Shown piece after piece: positions 6,542 through 14,569 of a stretch of 37,206 nucleotides of DNA. Every line of letters begins with the position of its first letter. Position 1 is the stretch's first letter. A program made the position numbers and the translations under genes. Source of the DNA: an uncultured Opitutaceae bacterium (GTDB taxonomy: Bacteria; Verrucomicrobiota; Verrucomicrobiia; Opitutales; Opitutaceae); the NCBI GenBank assembly GCA_903919205.1, contig CAIXHE010000056.1:1-37206 (forward strand), written 5' to 3'. The notes below the pieces were generated by a model that worked only from the letters and a program-made list of their open reading frames with translations, was not told the origin of the DNA and searched no databases.

Positions 6542-6568
6542 ATGTCGCGCCTCGGCGGAGGCCACGCT

Positions 6569-6591
6569 CTACCCCCCCCGGGGGGGGGTAG
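6569..6591. repeat. C-run/G-run hairpin
   Basis: CTA plus eight C (6569-6579) is followed directly by nine G plus TAG (6580-6591). This gives an 11-bp, nearly loopless inverted repeat. Such a structure is a strong replication and polymerase obstacle, and the run lengths may vary between cells. Confidence 0.65.
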
Positions 6592-6709
6592 CCCGTTGGT
6601 TCGCCCTTTGGCCAACTCCCTGGCAGGCGGAAGGTAGCTGAATTCTGTTCTTTTAATTTAACAAAAACATGGTAGTTTTTATTAAATAAATTTTGTCCCA
6701 CAAAGACGC

Positions 6710-7309
6710 ATGAGTGTTGAACAACAGATAATTAGCAGGATCTATGGCAATGGGAGGGGTAAGGCCTTCACCCCAGTCGATTTCGCGGACCTCGGCGACC
6801 GCAATTCCGTGGGGGTCGCCTTGTTCAGCCTAGCCAAGGAAGGGCGCATCCGGCGCCTGTCCCGGGGGCTCTACGACTATCCGGTGAAGCATCCCGAGCT
6901 TGGGCTGCTGAATCCCTCCCCGGAGCGGGTCGCCGAGGCCCTGGCCCGCGGGGCCGGCCTCCGGCTCCAGCCGGCCGGCGCCTTCGCGGCCAACCAGCTG
7001 GGCCTCTCGGAGCAGGTGCCTGCCCGGATCGTGTTCCTGACGGACGGGGCCGGGCGCAAGGTGTCCATAAAGCGCCTCGTGATCGAGCTGCGAAAGGCGG
7101 CCCCGCGGCAGCTCGCCCTGGCCGGCTCCATGAGCGGCACCGTCATCCAGGCGCTGCGGTACCTGGGTCGTGACCACATCACGCCCGCCCGCGTGGCGAC
7201 CCTCCGCAAGGTGCTGAAGCCGGAGGACCGCCGGCGGCTCCCGAAGGACGCACGCTTCGCCCCGGTCTGGATGCGCCCCTACCTGTTGGCCATCGCGGAG
7301 GGGGCCTGA
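6710..7309 (+). CDS. AbiEi-like antitoxin (DUF6088-type)
   Basis: 199 residues. The N-terminal winged-helix is visible (ISRIYGNGRGKAFTPVDFAD, then VGVALFSLAKEGRIRRLSRG, LYDYP), the form of AbiEi-type type IV antitoxins of the DUF6088 group. The middle contains PSPERVAEALARGAGLRLQP and AANQLGLSEQVPARIVFLTD, also typical. It lies 1 bp upstream of the nucleotidyltransferase toxin gene, the standard AbiE order. AbiEi represses its operon and counteracts AbiEii. Composition is GC-rich, unlike the A+T-richer toxin-antitoxin units to its left, which points to a separate arrival. Confidence 0.85.
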   Translation: MSVEQQIISRIYGNGRGKAFTPVDFADLGDRNSVGVALFSLAKEGRIRRLSRGLYDYPVKHPELGLLNPSPERVAEALARGAGLRLQPAGAFAANQLGLSEQVPARIVFLTDGAGRKVSIKRLVIELRKAAPRQLALAGSMSGTVIQALRYLGRDHITPARVATLRKVLKPEDRRRLPKDARFAPVWMRPYLLAIAEGA

Positions 7310-7310
7310 T

Positions 7311-8327
7311 ATGCGTGACTTCGCGCGCCGCACGACCGCGGACCGGGCCGCCTACTTTGGCGAGGCCGCGGCCAACCGGGGCGTGCCGGTCTGGATGCTC
7401 GAAAAGGATTTCTGGGTCTGCTGGCTCCTGCAGCAGGTCTTCGGGCTCCAGCATCTGAAGGACCACCTAGTGTTCAAGGGAGGCACCTCCCTCTCGAAGG
7501 TGTTCGGGGTCATCAAGCGGTTCTCTGAGGACATAGACCTGTCGGTCAGCCCAACCCTTCTCGGCTTTACCGAGGAGGGCCTGGACCAGGCCACAGGGCG
7601 ACCTTTTAAGGAGCTGTGCAGGAAGCTCGAGGCGGCATGCATCGAGGAGATCCAGGGGCGAACGCGGACACTTCTTGCTGAGGCCATCACCCGTGAGCTT
7701 GGCCCGGAGGGAGATGCGGGCTGGTCCCTAACATTTGAGATCGACCCACAGACCGAGTCGCCAGTGCTTCAGTTTCAGTTCCCGGTCAGCACCATCTTCG
7801 GGGGCTAGGTGCCGCCCCGGGTGAAATTGGAGTTCGGCTCGCTGACCGACCAACGCCCCGTGGGGGCGCATTCGGTGACCCCGATGATTGGGGAGGCTTA
7901 CCCTGCGGTGTTCTCGGTCTCGGTGGCCGCAGTCGTGGCCCTCGAGGTCGAGCGCACCTTCTGGGAGAAAGCGACTATCCTCCATGCGCAGTGCCACCGG
8001 GATCCGGCAAAGGTCATCCCGGACCGCTACGCACGCCATTACTCTGACCTTGCAGCGCTGGCGCGCCATGATCTGGGAGCCCAATGCCTGGCCCGGACGG
8101 ACCTGCTGGCCACGGTGGCTCACTACAAGAGCGTCTACTTCGCGTCCGGCTGGGCCAACTATCAGACTGCCAGGCCCGGCACCCTGCGGCTCGTGCCTCC
8201 GGAGTTCCGGTTGGCCCCACTGGCCGAGGACTACCGGCTCATGAGGGACATGTTTCTTGAGGAGCCACCCGCCTTTGACGTGGTCATGGCAACGCTCCAG
8301 GAACTGCAGGACCGCATCAACGGGTGA
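7311..8327 (+). pseudogene. AbiEii-type nucleotidyltransferase toxin, amber-interrupted
   Basis: The frame runs 338 codons but is cut by a TAG at 7806-7808 (codon 166). Before it are the nucleotidyltransferase motifs: EKDFWV, then FKGGTSLSK (GGTS at 57-60) and SEDIDLSV (Asp74 and Asp76). After it the same frame continues with family-like sequence: RVKLEFGSLTDQRP, LEVERTFWEKATILH, RYARHYSDLAAL. The family usually has an aromatic residue (Y) at the interrupted position, so a single TAY-to-TAG change explains it. The next codon is GTG and could allow reinitiation. AbiEii proteins transfer nucleotides to tRNA acceptor ends or related targets and block phage growth by halting the cell. As read, the toxin is truncated and probably inactive. 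Confidence 0.85.
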
Positions 8328-8713
8328 CGGACAGGCCTCGTAGGACCTAGCCGCCACGGGCCGACTCATTCAGATAAGATCTCGCGAGTGAGCTTCGGTT
8401 GAAGTGGAGCCATGTCTCCGTATGTTTGAAATCCTCTTTCCCCTTCCGTTCCTGTTCCTCGGCCTGCTGATGACCTTCAAGCGCGAAAGGTTTGCTGGAT
8501 GGTTCTGCAAAATCGGGAGGGGCACATGGCGTAGGGGTATGCGGGCATATTACATTCTAGCGTGATCTAGATTTTCGCGTGCATTGCCTAAATGACTGCC
8601 CAAACGCTGCTCGTTTTTTTCAGGAAGAAACGTACAACTTTATGGAGAAATGGGGTGAAAGATATCCATAATCAGTCACTTAGAATACACCTCGTGAATG
8701 CTCGATTTTTTAG
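8328..8713. other. Spacer between AbiEii and tRNA-Ser
   Basis: Apart from a possible 47-codon ORF (8422-8565) nothing is recognised. Composition from about 8570 to 8710 is A+T-rich. TTTTTTAG lies immediately downstream of the tRNA 3' end in the tRNA direction (read as its complement), so no minus-strand U-tract terminator is evident. Confidence 0.4.
8422..8565 (+). CDS. Small single-helix membrane protein, unknown
   Basis: 47 residues. A hydrophobic segment (ILFPLPFLFLGLLMTF) is followed by a strongly basic tail (KRERFAGWFCKIGRGTWRRG) and YYILA. The pattern of one membrane helix then positive charge is like many small bacterial membrane proteins and some type I toxins. No homologue is recognised and no strong ribosome binding site is seen, so it may be chance. 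Confidence 0.35.
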   Translation: MFEILFPLPFLFLGLLMTFKRERFAGWFCKIGRGTWRRGMRAYYILA

Positions 8714-8803
8714 TGGCGGAGGGAGGGGGATTCGAACCCCCGTAACCATTTCTGGTTAACAGGTTTAGCAAACCTGCGCCTTAAGCCACTCGGCCATCCC
8801 TCC
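8714..8803 (-). tRNA. tRNA-Ser(GCT)
   Basis: A 90-nt class II tRNA with encoded CCA. The acceptor stem GGAGGGA pairs with the 3' strand TCCCTCC. The anticodon stem CAGGT/ACCTG encloses TTGCTAA, so the anticodon is GCT (reads AGC/AGU). A long variable arm (TTAACCAGAAATGGTTA) and a T-arm with TTCGAAT between GGGGG and CCCCC are present. All stems are intact. Its 3' end faces the accessory islet. Confidence 0.96.
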
Positions 8804-8835
8804 GTGATCTACTGCGCCTTTGTAGCGGTGTTTGG

Positions 8836-8870
8836 GAAACCGTCCCTTTCGGCCACTCAGGCACCTCTCC
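8836..8870 (-). pseudogene. 5' half of a second tRNA-Ser gene
   Basis: On the minus strand it reads acceptor 5' strand GGAGAGG, then TG, a D-arm (CCTGAGTGGCCGAAAGG) typical of tRNA-Ser, and the anticodon stem 5' strand ACGGT followed by TT. Sequence then diverges inside the anticodon loop, and no variable arm or T-arm follows before tRNA-Ser(GCT) begins 32 bp away. The missing 3' half, with complementary ACCGT and TCTCTCC strands, is at 4509-4571. Confidence 0.8.
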
Positions 8871-8961
8871 GTTCTTGGAGAGTGGAGCCAACGCGCCCGC
8901 ACCCCTCAGGGCAAGGACGTATTTGTGGGCCCGCCCCCCTTCCTCGGGCAGGGCACCGTCC

Positions 8962-11376
8962 TCAGGACTTCGGAGGTAAGAGTCGGTCGATCGCCTGCGT
9001 AAGGGCCTGCGCCGTGGAGTCTTCACCCTCGACGAGGGCAAGGACCCGCGCCTCGCCCAAGTGGATCAATGCCTCCTGCCTCTGGCCCTTCTCAAGCAGG
9101 TGCTCGGCGATCCGATGCTCGACCGCGGATGTCACCTCGCCACTGTGCTCGGCAGCGAGAAGCCATCGCGTCGACCCGTCCGGGTCACCCCGCCGATCGA
9201 GGATCACCGCGGCCCGCAGGTCGTTCACGTGGTTGCGCGGCTGGTGCGGCGCCGCCTCCACGCTCGCGTTCTCAGCGTCCTTGGTTTTGCCCTGAATGTT
9301 GAGCACCCCGAACAACGCCTCCAGGGCCGGCTCGCTCGACGGATCTGCCTGGAGGAGGGCGCGGTAGTCCCGCTCGGCCGCCGGGTAGTCTCCCGAGAGC
9401 TTGGCCAGGCGCCCACGGATGAGGAGGAGGCTGGTCTCGGTCGGATGCCCCCGGATCTCCGCGTCGAGGAAGCGCATGCCCTCGCCGAAGCGCTGGGTAC
9501 GGGCGAAGAAGTCCGCGAACGCGGGCATCATGGTCAGGCGATCCCTTGGGCTGCATGAAGCCACCGTGGCCCTGAGGAGCTTCTCGGCCTCGTCAAAGCG
9601 GTGGAGGCGGGAGAGCTTGATCGCCTCGTCGGTCTTGAGCGTGAAGCTCTCGGGCTGGAGCCCCTCGGCGCGCCGGGCGTCGGCAAGCGCAGCCTCGAGG
9701 TCCCCGAGCTGGTCGTCAATGTCCTCGAGGATCTTGGGAAGGTCAGGGTTAGACGGGTCGGCGGCCTGCGAAGCCCGTACGGTGTCCCTGGCCCGGTAGA
9801 GCGTGCGCGTGTCCAGGCTCTGGGCCTCCGCGGCCGAGGTCTCCCGGGCCAGGCGCGCCTCGTCCGCGCAGTAGGTCAGCTGGTTCGTGAAGGGAGGGTT
9901 CTGCACGATGGACGCGATCTTCTGCAGGACGTTGAGCCGCTCGTGGGCCGTGTAGCCGACCGCGTTAGCGCAGGACTGAGGGTCGAGCCAGGGGCCCCCA
10001 CCCTTTGCCGCGCCCTTCAGCTGCGACTCGGCCTCCTGCGCCATCCACAGCGCGAGCTCGTAGTTGCCCTGCCAGTCGAAGTGCACGTGCTCGAGGAAGA
10101 GCCGGCGTCCCGACGGCTCGGCCTCCGAGCGTGGATCGCTGCCCATGCGCAGCGCCGCGTCTAGAAGCGTCACGCCCGGGTGGTCCCGCGCCACTGAGCG
10201 GACGACCTCGTTAATCCTTGGATCCGGGCGGAACCTGAGCGCGTCCCAGTGTTCGGCGTCTAGGAGCCGCGCGCGCGCAGCCTCGAGATGGCCCTCGGCC
10301 AGCTCGACCTGCCCTAGGAGGTAGGACGCATCGGCAAACTGCGGATCGATGCGCAGCGCTTCCCCCAGATCCTCCCGGGCTTGGGCGAGCCTCCCCGCAA
10401 GCCATGCCACCCGGGCGTTCATGAAATCCCCGTCCGCGGACGACCGTTGTTCGGCACTTAGCCCCAGACGGTGGAGCGAGAGAAGCGGGGCGCAGTCCTT
10501 CAGGTTGCACGCCGCTGTGCAGAGGAGCGTCCGGGCCCCCGAGCGGCTGGCGACCGCCACGATGTCGCGCAGGTTCGCCTCGAAGTTCCGGTACGTCGCC
10601 TCGAGCCTCGCGTCGTCCCCGCGAACGGCGTTGTCCGCGAACATCGACATCCCGCCCCATTCCGCCGGGCGCCCGCTTGAGCGGGCGAGGTGACCCGCTA
10701 TGGAGCCGAGGAGCTGGCCGGTGCGCGTCGACTTCACATACACGCTTAGCCGGATGACCCAGAGCGGGGGCATCTGGGAGAGGTAGGCGCAGCCCGGACC
10801 GTAGGGCCCGACCACCTCGTTGTTGCCCATGTAGATGACAAAAAGGTCGGGCGAGATCCCCGCCATCTCGCGGGCCACCTGGTAGACCACATGGGAATTG
10901 ATGGCCACGATGCCCGTGTTGATCACCTCCACCTCGCGACCCGGGAAGCGGGAGCGCAGCTGCGCCCGCAGCTGCGCCGCGAACCCGAAAGCGGGCACGG
11001 GCACGCCCTGGGCAGCGGACTCTCCAAGGACCACCACCCTCAGGGCCCCCGGCGGCTTGGCCTTTGCGACCCGGAAGTTGATCGGCCGCAGGTCGAAGGT
11101 GCTCGGCATGAACCAGCTGACAAAGTCGGGGTTCGAGCGGAGGTAGCCGGGCTGCGCGTCGGCGATGAGGAAACTGACCCGCCTGCCGTATCCGGCGAGC
11201 CTGAGCCCCGCCTCGAGGGCAGCGAGCGCCACCACCGGTGCCAGGACCAGGGCCAGGGCGCGGTAGATCCAGACCCTGGGCAATTGCCCGGGCTTCGGGC
11301 CGGGGCGATGGGGCGGCGGGGGGGCTTCGCTCACGACGGAGGGAGCATCCTGCAGCTCTCCCCGCTCGGCTGTCAA
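8962..11376 (-). CDS. Membrane-anchored SGNH hydrolase with TPR repeats
   Basis: 804 residues. After a proline-rich N-terminus, one transmembrane helix (about 38-58) anchors the protein. An SGNH/GDSL-type domain follows: LRVVVLGESAAQG with Ser120 in block I, VINTGIVAINS, DLFVIYMGNNEVVGPYG in block III, and LEHVHFDWQGN with a candidate catalytic His432. TPR-like helices at about 318-375 lie between these blocks, so they appear inserted in the hydrolase fold. A second, longer TPR array fills about 490-800. SGNH enzymes cleave or transfer acyl esters, often on polysaccharides; the extracytoplasmic location fits that, but the substrate is unknown. It ends 158 bp from the tRNA region and starts 20 bp after the ABC permease gene, so it is probably the last gene of that operon. 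Confidence 0.82.
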   Translation of the reverse strand: MTAERGELQDAPSVVSEAPPPPHRPGPKPGQLPRVWIYRALALVLAPVVALAALEAGLRLAGYGRRVSFLIADAQPGYLRSNPDFVSWFMPSTFDLRPINFRVAKAKPPGALRVVVLGESAAQGVPVPAFGFAAQLRAQLRSRFPGREVEVINTGIVAINSHVVYQVAREMAGISPDLFVIYMGNNEVVGPYGPGCAYLSQMPPLWVIRLSVYVKSTRTGQLLGSIAGHLARSSGRPAEWGGMSMFADNAVRGDDARLEATYRNFEANLRDIVAVASRSGARTLLCTAACNLKDCAPLLSLHRLGLSAEQRSSADGDFMNARVAWLAGRLAQAREDLGEALRIDPQFADASYLLGQVELAEGHLEAARARLLDAEHWDALRFRPDPRINEVVRSVARDHPGVTLLDAALRMGSDPRSEAEPSGRRLFLEHVHFDWQGNYELALWMAQEAESQLKGAAKGGGPWLDPQSCANAVGYTAHERLNVLQKIASIVQNPPFTNQLTYCADEARLARETSAAEAQSLDTRTLYRARDTVRASQAADPSNPDLPKILEDIDDQLGDLEAALADARRAEGLQPESFTLKTDEAIKLSRLHRFDEAEKLLRATVASCSPRDRLTMMPAFADFFARTQRFGEGMRFLDAEIRGHPTETSLLLIRGRLAKLSGDYPAAERDYRALLQADPSSEPALEALFGVLNIQGKTKDAENASVEAAPHQPRNHVNDLRAAVILDRRGDPDGSTRWLLAAEHSGEVTSAVEHRIAEHLLEKGQRQEALIHLGEARVLALVEGEDSTAQALTQAIDRLLPPKS

Positions 11377-11396
11377 CCAGCGGGCCCTGCAGGCCG

Positions 11397-12728
11397 TCAG
11401 TCCCTCAGGCGCCCGTCGAGACGGCCCAGCAGCTTCGCCGCATACAGGGCCACCCTCTGGCGCACGATCGACTCGCTGTAGGTCCTAGGAAAGCCGAGCT
11501 CGGGCACCGAGGTGAGCGCGGATCCCGAGGCCGGGTAGAGCGCGATCCACGCGAGGATGCGCCGCAATCGGTAGGCTTCGTATCGGGACCGAAGCAGGTC
11601 GAACACCCGCCGAGCGATCTGCCCCTCCTCCAGGTCACGGCTCACGTCGGCGAGAGCCGCGACGCAGAGAAGATTGCGCACGGCCTGCCCTGAGTCCGCC
11701 GCGTGGCCCGGCGCCCACGCTTCCAGGCGCCGGGTCAGGGGATCCGCGACGCCCACTCCCCTCGGCAACGGCCGGGACAGGCGGCTAACGAACTCGTCGT
11801 CACCGGGAACATGGGACACGTCCACGGAAGCCATCTCGGCGTCCGTGAGCGCCTCGTAGCCGATATCCGGGGGCAGCTCGGGCCGCAGGTGGCCCGTCCA
11901 TGCCGCGGCCGCGCCGACAGCCACCCACGCACCCAACGGAGCCAGGGCCCAGGGCACGCCCCCGCGGCCCAGGCGGCCGCCCACCTCCCAACGGAAGAGC
12001 CGCGCGCCCGCCACGCCTGCGCTCAGGCCCATCGCAAGCAAGGCCGCCACCCCAAAGCCCCCGCCCCCCGGAGCCGCACCCCCGCAGTACACGCGCTCCA
12101 GGAGTTCGACGGCGTAGCGGCCGGGCATGAAGCCGGCCACCGCCTGGGCCCAGGCGGGAAGGGCCGCGAGCGGCAGCCCCACACCGCCGATCATGATCAT
12201 GGGCAGGAACAGGCACTGGCCGATCGCCTGGACGGCGGGGACGTCGTCGGCGGCGGCCGCGATCAGCAGGCCGAAGCCGAGGAAGGACCCGGTCACGAGA
12301 ACGACCGCGCCGGCCGCGAGGGCCGGATGCCCGGGCAGCGGCGTGTGGTACAGGACGCGGGCCGCGACCACCTGCAGGGCCACCGAGGTGGCGACCAGCA
12401 CCACGCGGGCGAGCAGCACGTCAGCGACGAGGAGCGCCGTCGGCACGGGGAGAAGGCGGTAGCGCCTCCAGATGCCCCGCTCGCGCTCCGCCACGAGCGC
12501 CGTCGGCAGGCCGAAGCACGCCCCTCCCAGGATCGTGATCGTGATCAGCTGCCCCATCTGTCCGAGCAGCGCGGGTTCCTCGGCGCGGAAGACGCTCCCG
12601 AAGGCGACGAGGAACAGCAGAGGGACCAGGTAGCCGTACACGATCGCCTGGCGGCTCCGGAAGTTAAGCTCCAGGACGAGGAACATGTGGCCCAGCAGGC
12701 CCCGGGCGCTTCGAAGGGCCTCGCTCAT
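11397..12728 (-). CDS. ABC-2 type permease with C-terminal extra domain
   Basis: 443 residues. The first about 245 form an ABC-2 permease with six predicted helices, including the conserved AERERGIWRRYRLLPVP loop and the late block LPAWAQAVAGFMPGRYAVELL. Family members usually end near residue 250. Here a seventh helix (about 259-277) and a soluble domain of about 165 residues follow, which by topology would lie outside the cytoplasm. The start ATG overlaps the ATPase stop by 4 bp (ATGA), so the two are translationally coupled. The pair exports an unknown substrate. The C-terminal domain is not recognised. Confidence 0.85.
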   Translation of the reverse strand: MSEALRSARGLLGHMFLVLELNFRSRQAIVYGYLVPLLFLVAFGSVFRAEEPALLGQMGQLITITILGGACFGLPTALVAERERGIWRRYRLLPVPTALLVADVLLARVVLVATSVALQVVAARVLYHTPLPGHPALAAGAVVLVTGSFLGFGLLIAAAADDVPAVQAIGQCLFLPMIMIGGVGLPLAALPAWAQAVAGFMPGRYAVELLERVYCGGAAPGGGGFGVAALLAMGLSAGVAGARLFRWEVGGRLGRGGVPWALAPLGAWVAVGAAAAWTGHLRPELPPDIGYEALTDAEMASVDVSHVPGDDEFVSRLSRPLPRGVGVADPLTRRLEAWAPGHAADSGQAVRNLLCVAALADVSRDLEEGQIARRVFDLLRSRYEAYRLRRILAWIALYPASGSALTSVPELGFPRTYSESIVRQRVALYAAKLLGRLDGRLRD

Positions 12729-13669
12729 GATTCGCCGGAGCCGGTTGCCCGCGCGTCGCCCGTGATTGCGAGAAACACGTCCTCCAGCGAGGCGCCTACC
12801 ACCCGCAGCTCCACCAGGCGGTTGCCGTTCGTCGACACGGCCTCCACGAGCGCCGCCAGGGTCGGGTTCACGTCGTCGGTGGATAGCCTCCAGCCGTCCT
12901 CCCACGCCGTGCAGCCAGTCACGCCAGGCAGGGCGCGCAGCATCGCCGCATCCGTCGGCACCTCGGTGCGCACCTCGATCGCCCGGGGGCCCGCGGCGCG
13001 GTCGGCGAGGCTCCTCGGGCTTGCCACCTCCAGGATGCGGCCCCGGTCAAGGATCGCCACGCGGTCGCACAGGGTGGCGGCCTCCGCGAGGTCGTGGGTG
13101 CTCAGCAGGACGGAGCCGCCGCGCCCGCGCATCCAGGACATGAGCGCGTGCAGCTCCCGCCTCGCCAAGGGGTCGAGGCCGGTCGTCGGCTCGTCGAGCA
13201 CGACCACGGCCGGCCGGTTGACGAAGGCGAGGGCGAGAAACAGGCGCTGCCGCTGCCCGGCGGAGAGCGTGGAGAATGGGGCATGGGCCTTGGCCTCGAG
13301 CCCGAACTGACCGAGCAGCTCGGCCGAATCGGCCGGGTGCTCGTAGAAAGAGCCGAAGAGCCTGATCGCGCGGGCGGGAGTCACGCTGTCCTGGAGGCTC
13401 GCGGGCTGCACCAGGGCGCCCGTCAGCTGCCGCGCGCGCAGGGGATCCGCCCGAGCGTCGACCCCGGCGATCGCCACCTGGCCGCGGTCGGGCCGGCGCA
13501 GCCCGAGGATGCACTCGAGCGCGGTGGTCTTTCCGGCGCCGTTCGGGCCGAGCAGCCCGAAGATCTCACCCGGGCCGACGTCGAAGCCGATGCCCCCCAG
13601 CGCCTCGACGCGGCCATAGCTCTTCGCCAGGTCTCGGACGCGGAGTCGGGGGGTCGCGGGGTCGGGCAT
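12725..13669 (-). CDS. ABC transporter ATP-binding protein
   Basis: 314 residues. Walker A GPNGAGKTT at 41-49, signature LSAGQRQRL, Walker B AVVVLDEP, D-loop GLDPLARREL and switch STHD are all present. The C-terminal about 90 residues form the accessory region seen in CcmA/drug-export type ATPases. It powers the ABC-2 permease encoded by the next, overlapping gene. The start at 13669 was chosen because it gives the usual short lead before LRVRDLAKSYG; the frame is open further upstream. The order is ATPase, permease, SGNH-TPR protein on one strand. Confidence 0.93.
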   Translation of the reverse strand: MPDPATPRLRVRDLAKSYGRVEALGGIGFDVGPGEIFGLLGPNGAGKTTALECILGLRRPDRGQVAIAGVDARADPLRARQLTGALVQPASLQDSVTPARAIRLFGSFYEHPADSAELLGQFGLEAKAHAPFSTLSAGQRQRLFLALAFVNRPAVVVLDEPTTGLDPLARRELHALMSWMRGRGGSVLLSTHDLAEAATLCDRVAILDRGRILEVASPRSLADRAAGPRAIEVRTEVPTDAAMLRALPGVTGCTAWEDGWRLSTDDVNPTLAALVEAVSTNGNRLVELRVVGASLEDVFLAITGDARATGSGES

Positions 13670-13813
13670 GGGGGCGTTGGGGGTCGCGGGACGCTGAAGC
13701 CTCCCCGCCCGCACGTGGCAAGTCAACGCGGGGCCGGGTAGGGGGTCCGTTTGAACCAGGCGCCGCTACGTTCGGCCGGAACAAGCTATGCAGGCGGGAG
13801 ATCCGGCGACACG

Positions 13814-14365
13814 CTAACGAGCGGTCGAGCAGCCCCCGGCGTCGAGCGCGGCTCGGAAGTCCAGCTTGGCCGGCCGGTAGCGCACGCCGCATAGCGACAC
13901 GGCGCGCACCACCTCAGGCCGTCGCAGGGATGATGCTGCGGACAGCACGTGCGGCAGCAAGCCGCGCGGAACGTCGGTTGCGACGGTGCAATGCGGATGC
14001 CATCGCCCCCGCTGGTAATGCGGAGAGTTCGCAGCGTCCAGCCGCTCAAGCAGCCCGCTCACGTCGTCATGCACCTGCAGAAGGGGCGGCGTCGGGACAA
14101 CGCCGATGAACACAACCCCCTCGTCGCCGGGAAAGTGCCCCACGCAATCAAGGTGCAGATCAAAAACTTCCCGCGAGCGAGCAAGGGACTGAACAGCCTG
14201 TTTGAGCCCGACTGGGCACTCCGCCAGCACGGCCAAACTTACATGCGGCGCAATGCCAAGTTCCGTGCGGCGCGGCACGCCGGCCACCTGTTGCAAGGCC
14301 GACCAAACGGATGTCAGCTCGCCGCGAGAGCGGTCATCGAAATGGAGTTCGACAGAGAAAGGCAT
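13814..14365 (-). CDS. LigT-like 2H phosphoesterase (2'-5' RNA ligase family)
   Basis: 183 residues, typical for the family. Both catalytic HxS/T motifs are present: PHVSLAV (His41, Ser43) and HPHCTVA (His125, Thr127), about 85 residues apart as expected. Members hydrolyse 2',3'-cyclic phosphates or 2'-5' links in RNA or nucleotides; the substrate here is unknown. The start at 14365 (MPFSVELHFDD) places the first strand at the N-terminus; the longer upstream frame has no coding character. It lies 144 bp upstream of the ABC ATPase gene in the same direction and is divergent from the TPR gene at 14570. Confidence 0.85.
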   Translation of the reverse strand: MPFSVELHFDDRSRGELTSVWSALQQVAGVPRRTELGIAPHVSLAVLAECPVGLKQAVQSLARSREVFDLHLDCVGHFPGDEGVVFIGVVPTPPLLQVHDDVSGLLERLDAANSPHYQRGRWHPHCTVATDVPRGLLPHVLSAASSLRRPEVVRAVSLCGVRYRPAKLDFRAALDAGGCSTAR

Positions 14366-14569
14366 GGAGCGCTCGTCGCCGATACCCTCCACGCTGACGG
14401 GCAAGCGACCCGACTTCAACGTTCGTATGCCCGGGAGCGGCAATGGCCGCCACCGCACGCTGATCGAGATGACGAACGAGCGGCCGGGGAGCGACGATCG
14501 AACGGCCCCACTGCCCGGGGCGGGGCACACTTGCGCCCGTGCCGCCACCCTGCTCTTATCGGAGGCCCA

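Larger units (their letters stand above)
6176..6709. other. Non-coding stretch with hairpins and an A+T-rich end
   Basis: No firmly supported gene. The minus strand from the ATG at 6407 could encode MNTDISSLIDIRELALGAFS and onward, with GC-rich coding-like composition up to about 6220, but nothing recognisable; it may be the 5' stub of a broken gene. Three hairpins follow (6508-6591). The last 70 bp before the AbiEi-like gene are very A+T-rich and probably hold its promoter. Confidence 0.4.
3678..8713. mobile_element. Toxin-antitoxin/abortive-infection islet beside tRNA-Ser
   Basis: The stretch between the outermost tRNA-Ser 3' fragment and the 3' end of intact tRNA-Ser(GCT) carries only accessory genes: Phd-HicB/HicA, Phd/RelE, HigB/HigA and AbiEi/AbiEii. 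Base composition of the left half (about 3700-6180) is clearly richer in A+T than the flanks. tRNA 3'-end fragments at 3678, 4509 and 5371 split it into units. No integrase, transposase or relaxase gene is visible, so it is either decayed or moved by a recombinase encoded elsewhere. The boundaries are inferred from the repeats, not from comparison with an empty site. Confidence 0.7.

Noticed and set aside
8781-9041. Minus-strand ORF across tRNA-Ser(GCT) and the 5' half
   Set aside because: It runs through a structured tRNA gene and has no coding character.
11703-13310. 535-codon ORF antisense to the ABC transporter genes
   Set aside because: It crosses two well-identified genes and shows only low-complexity sequence.
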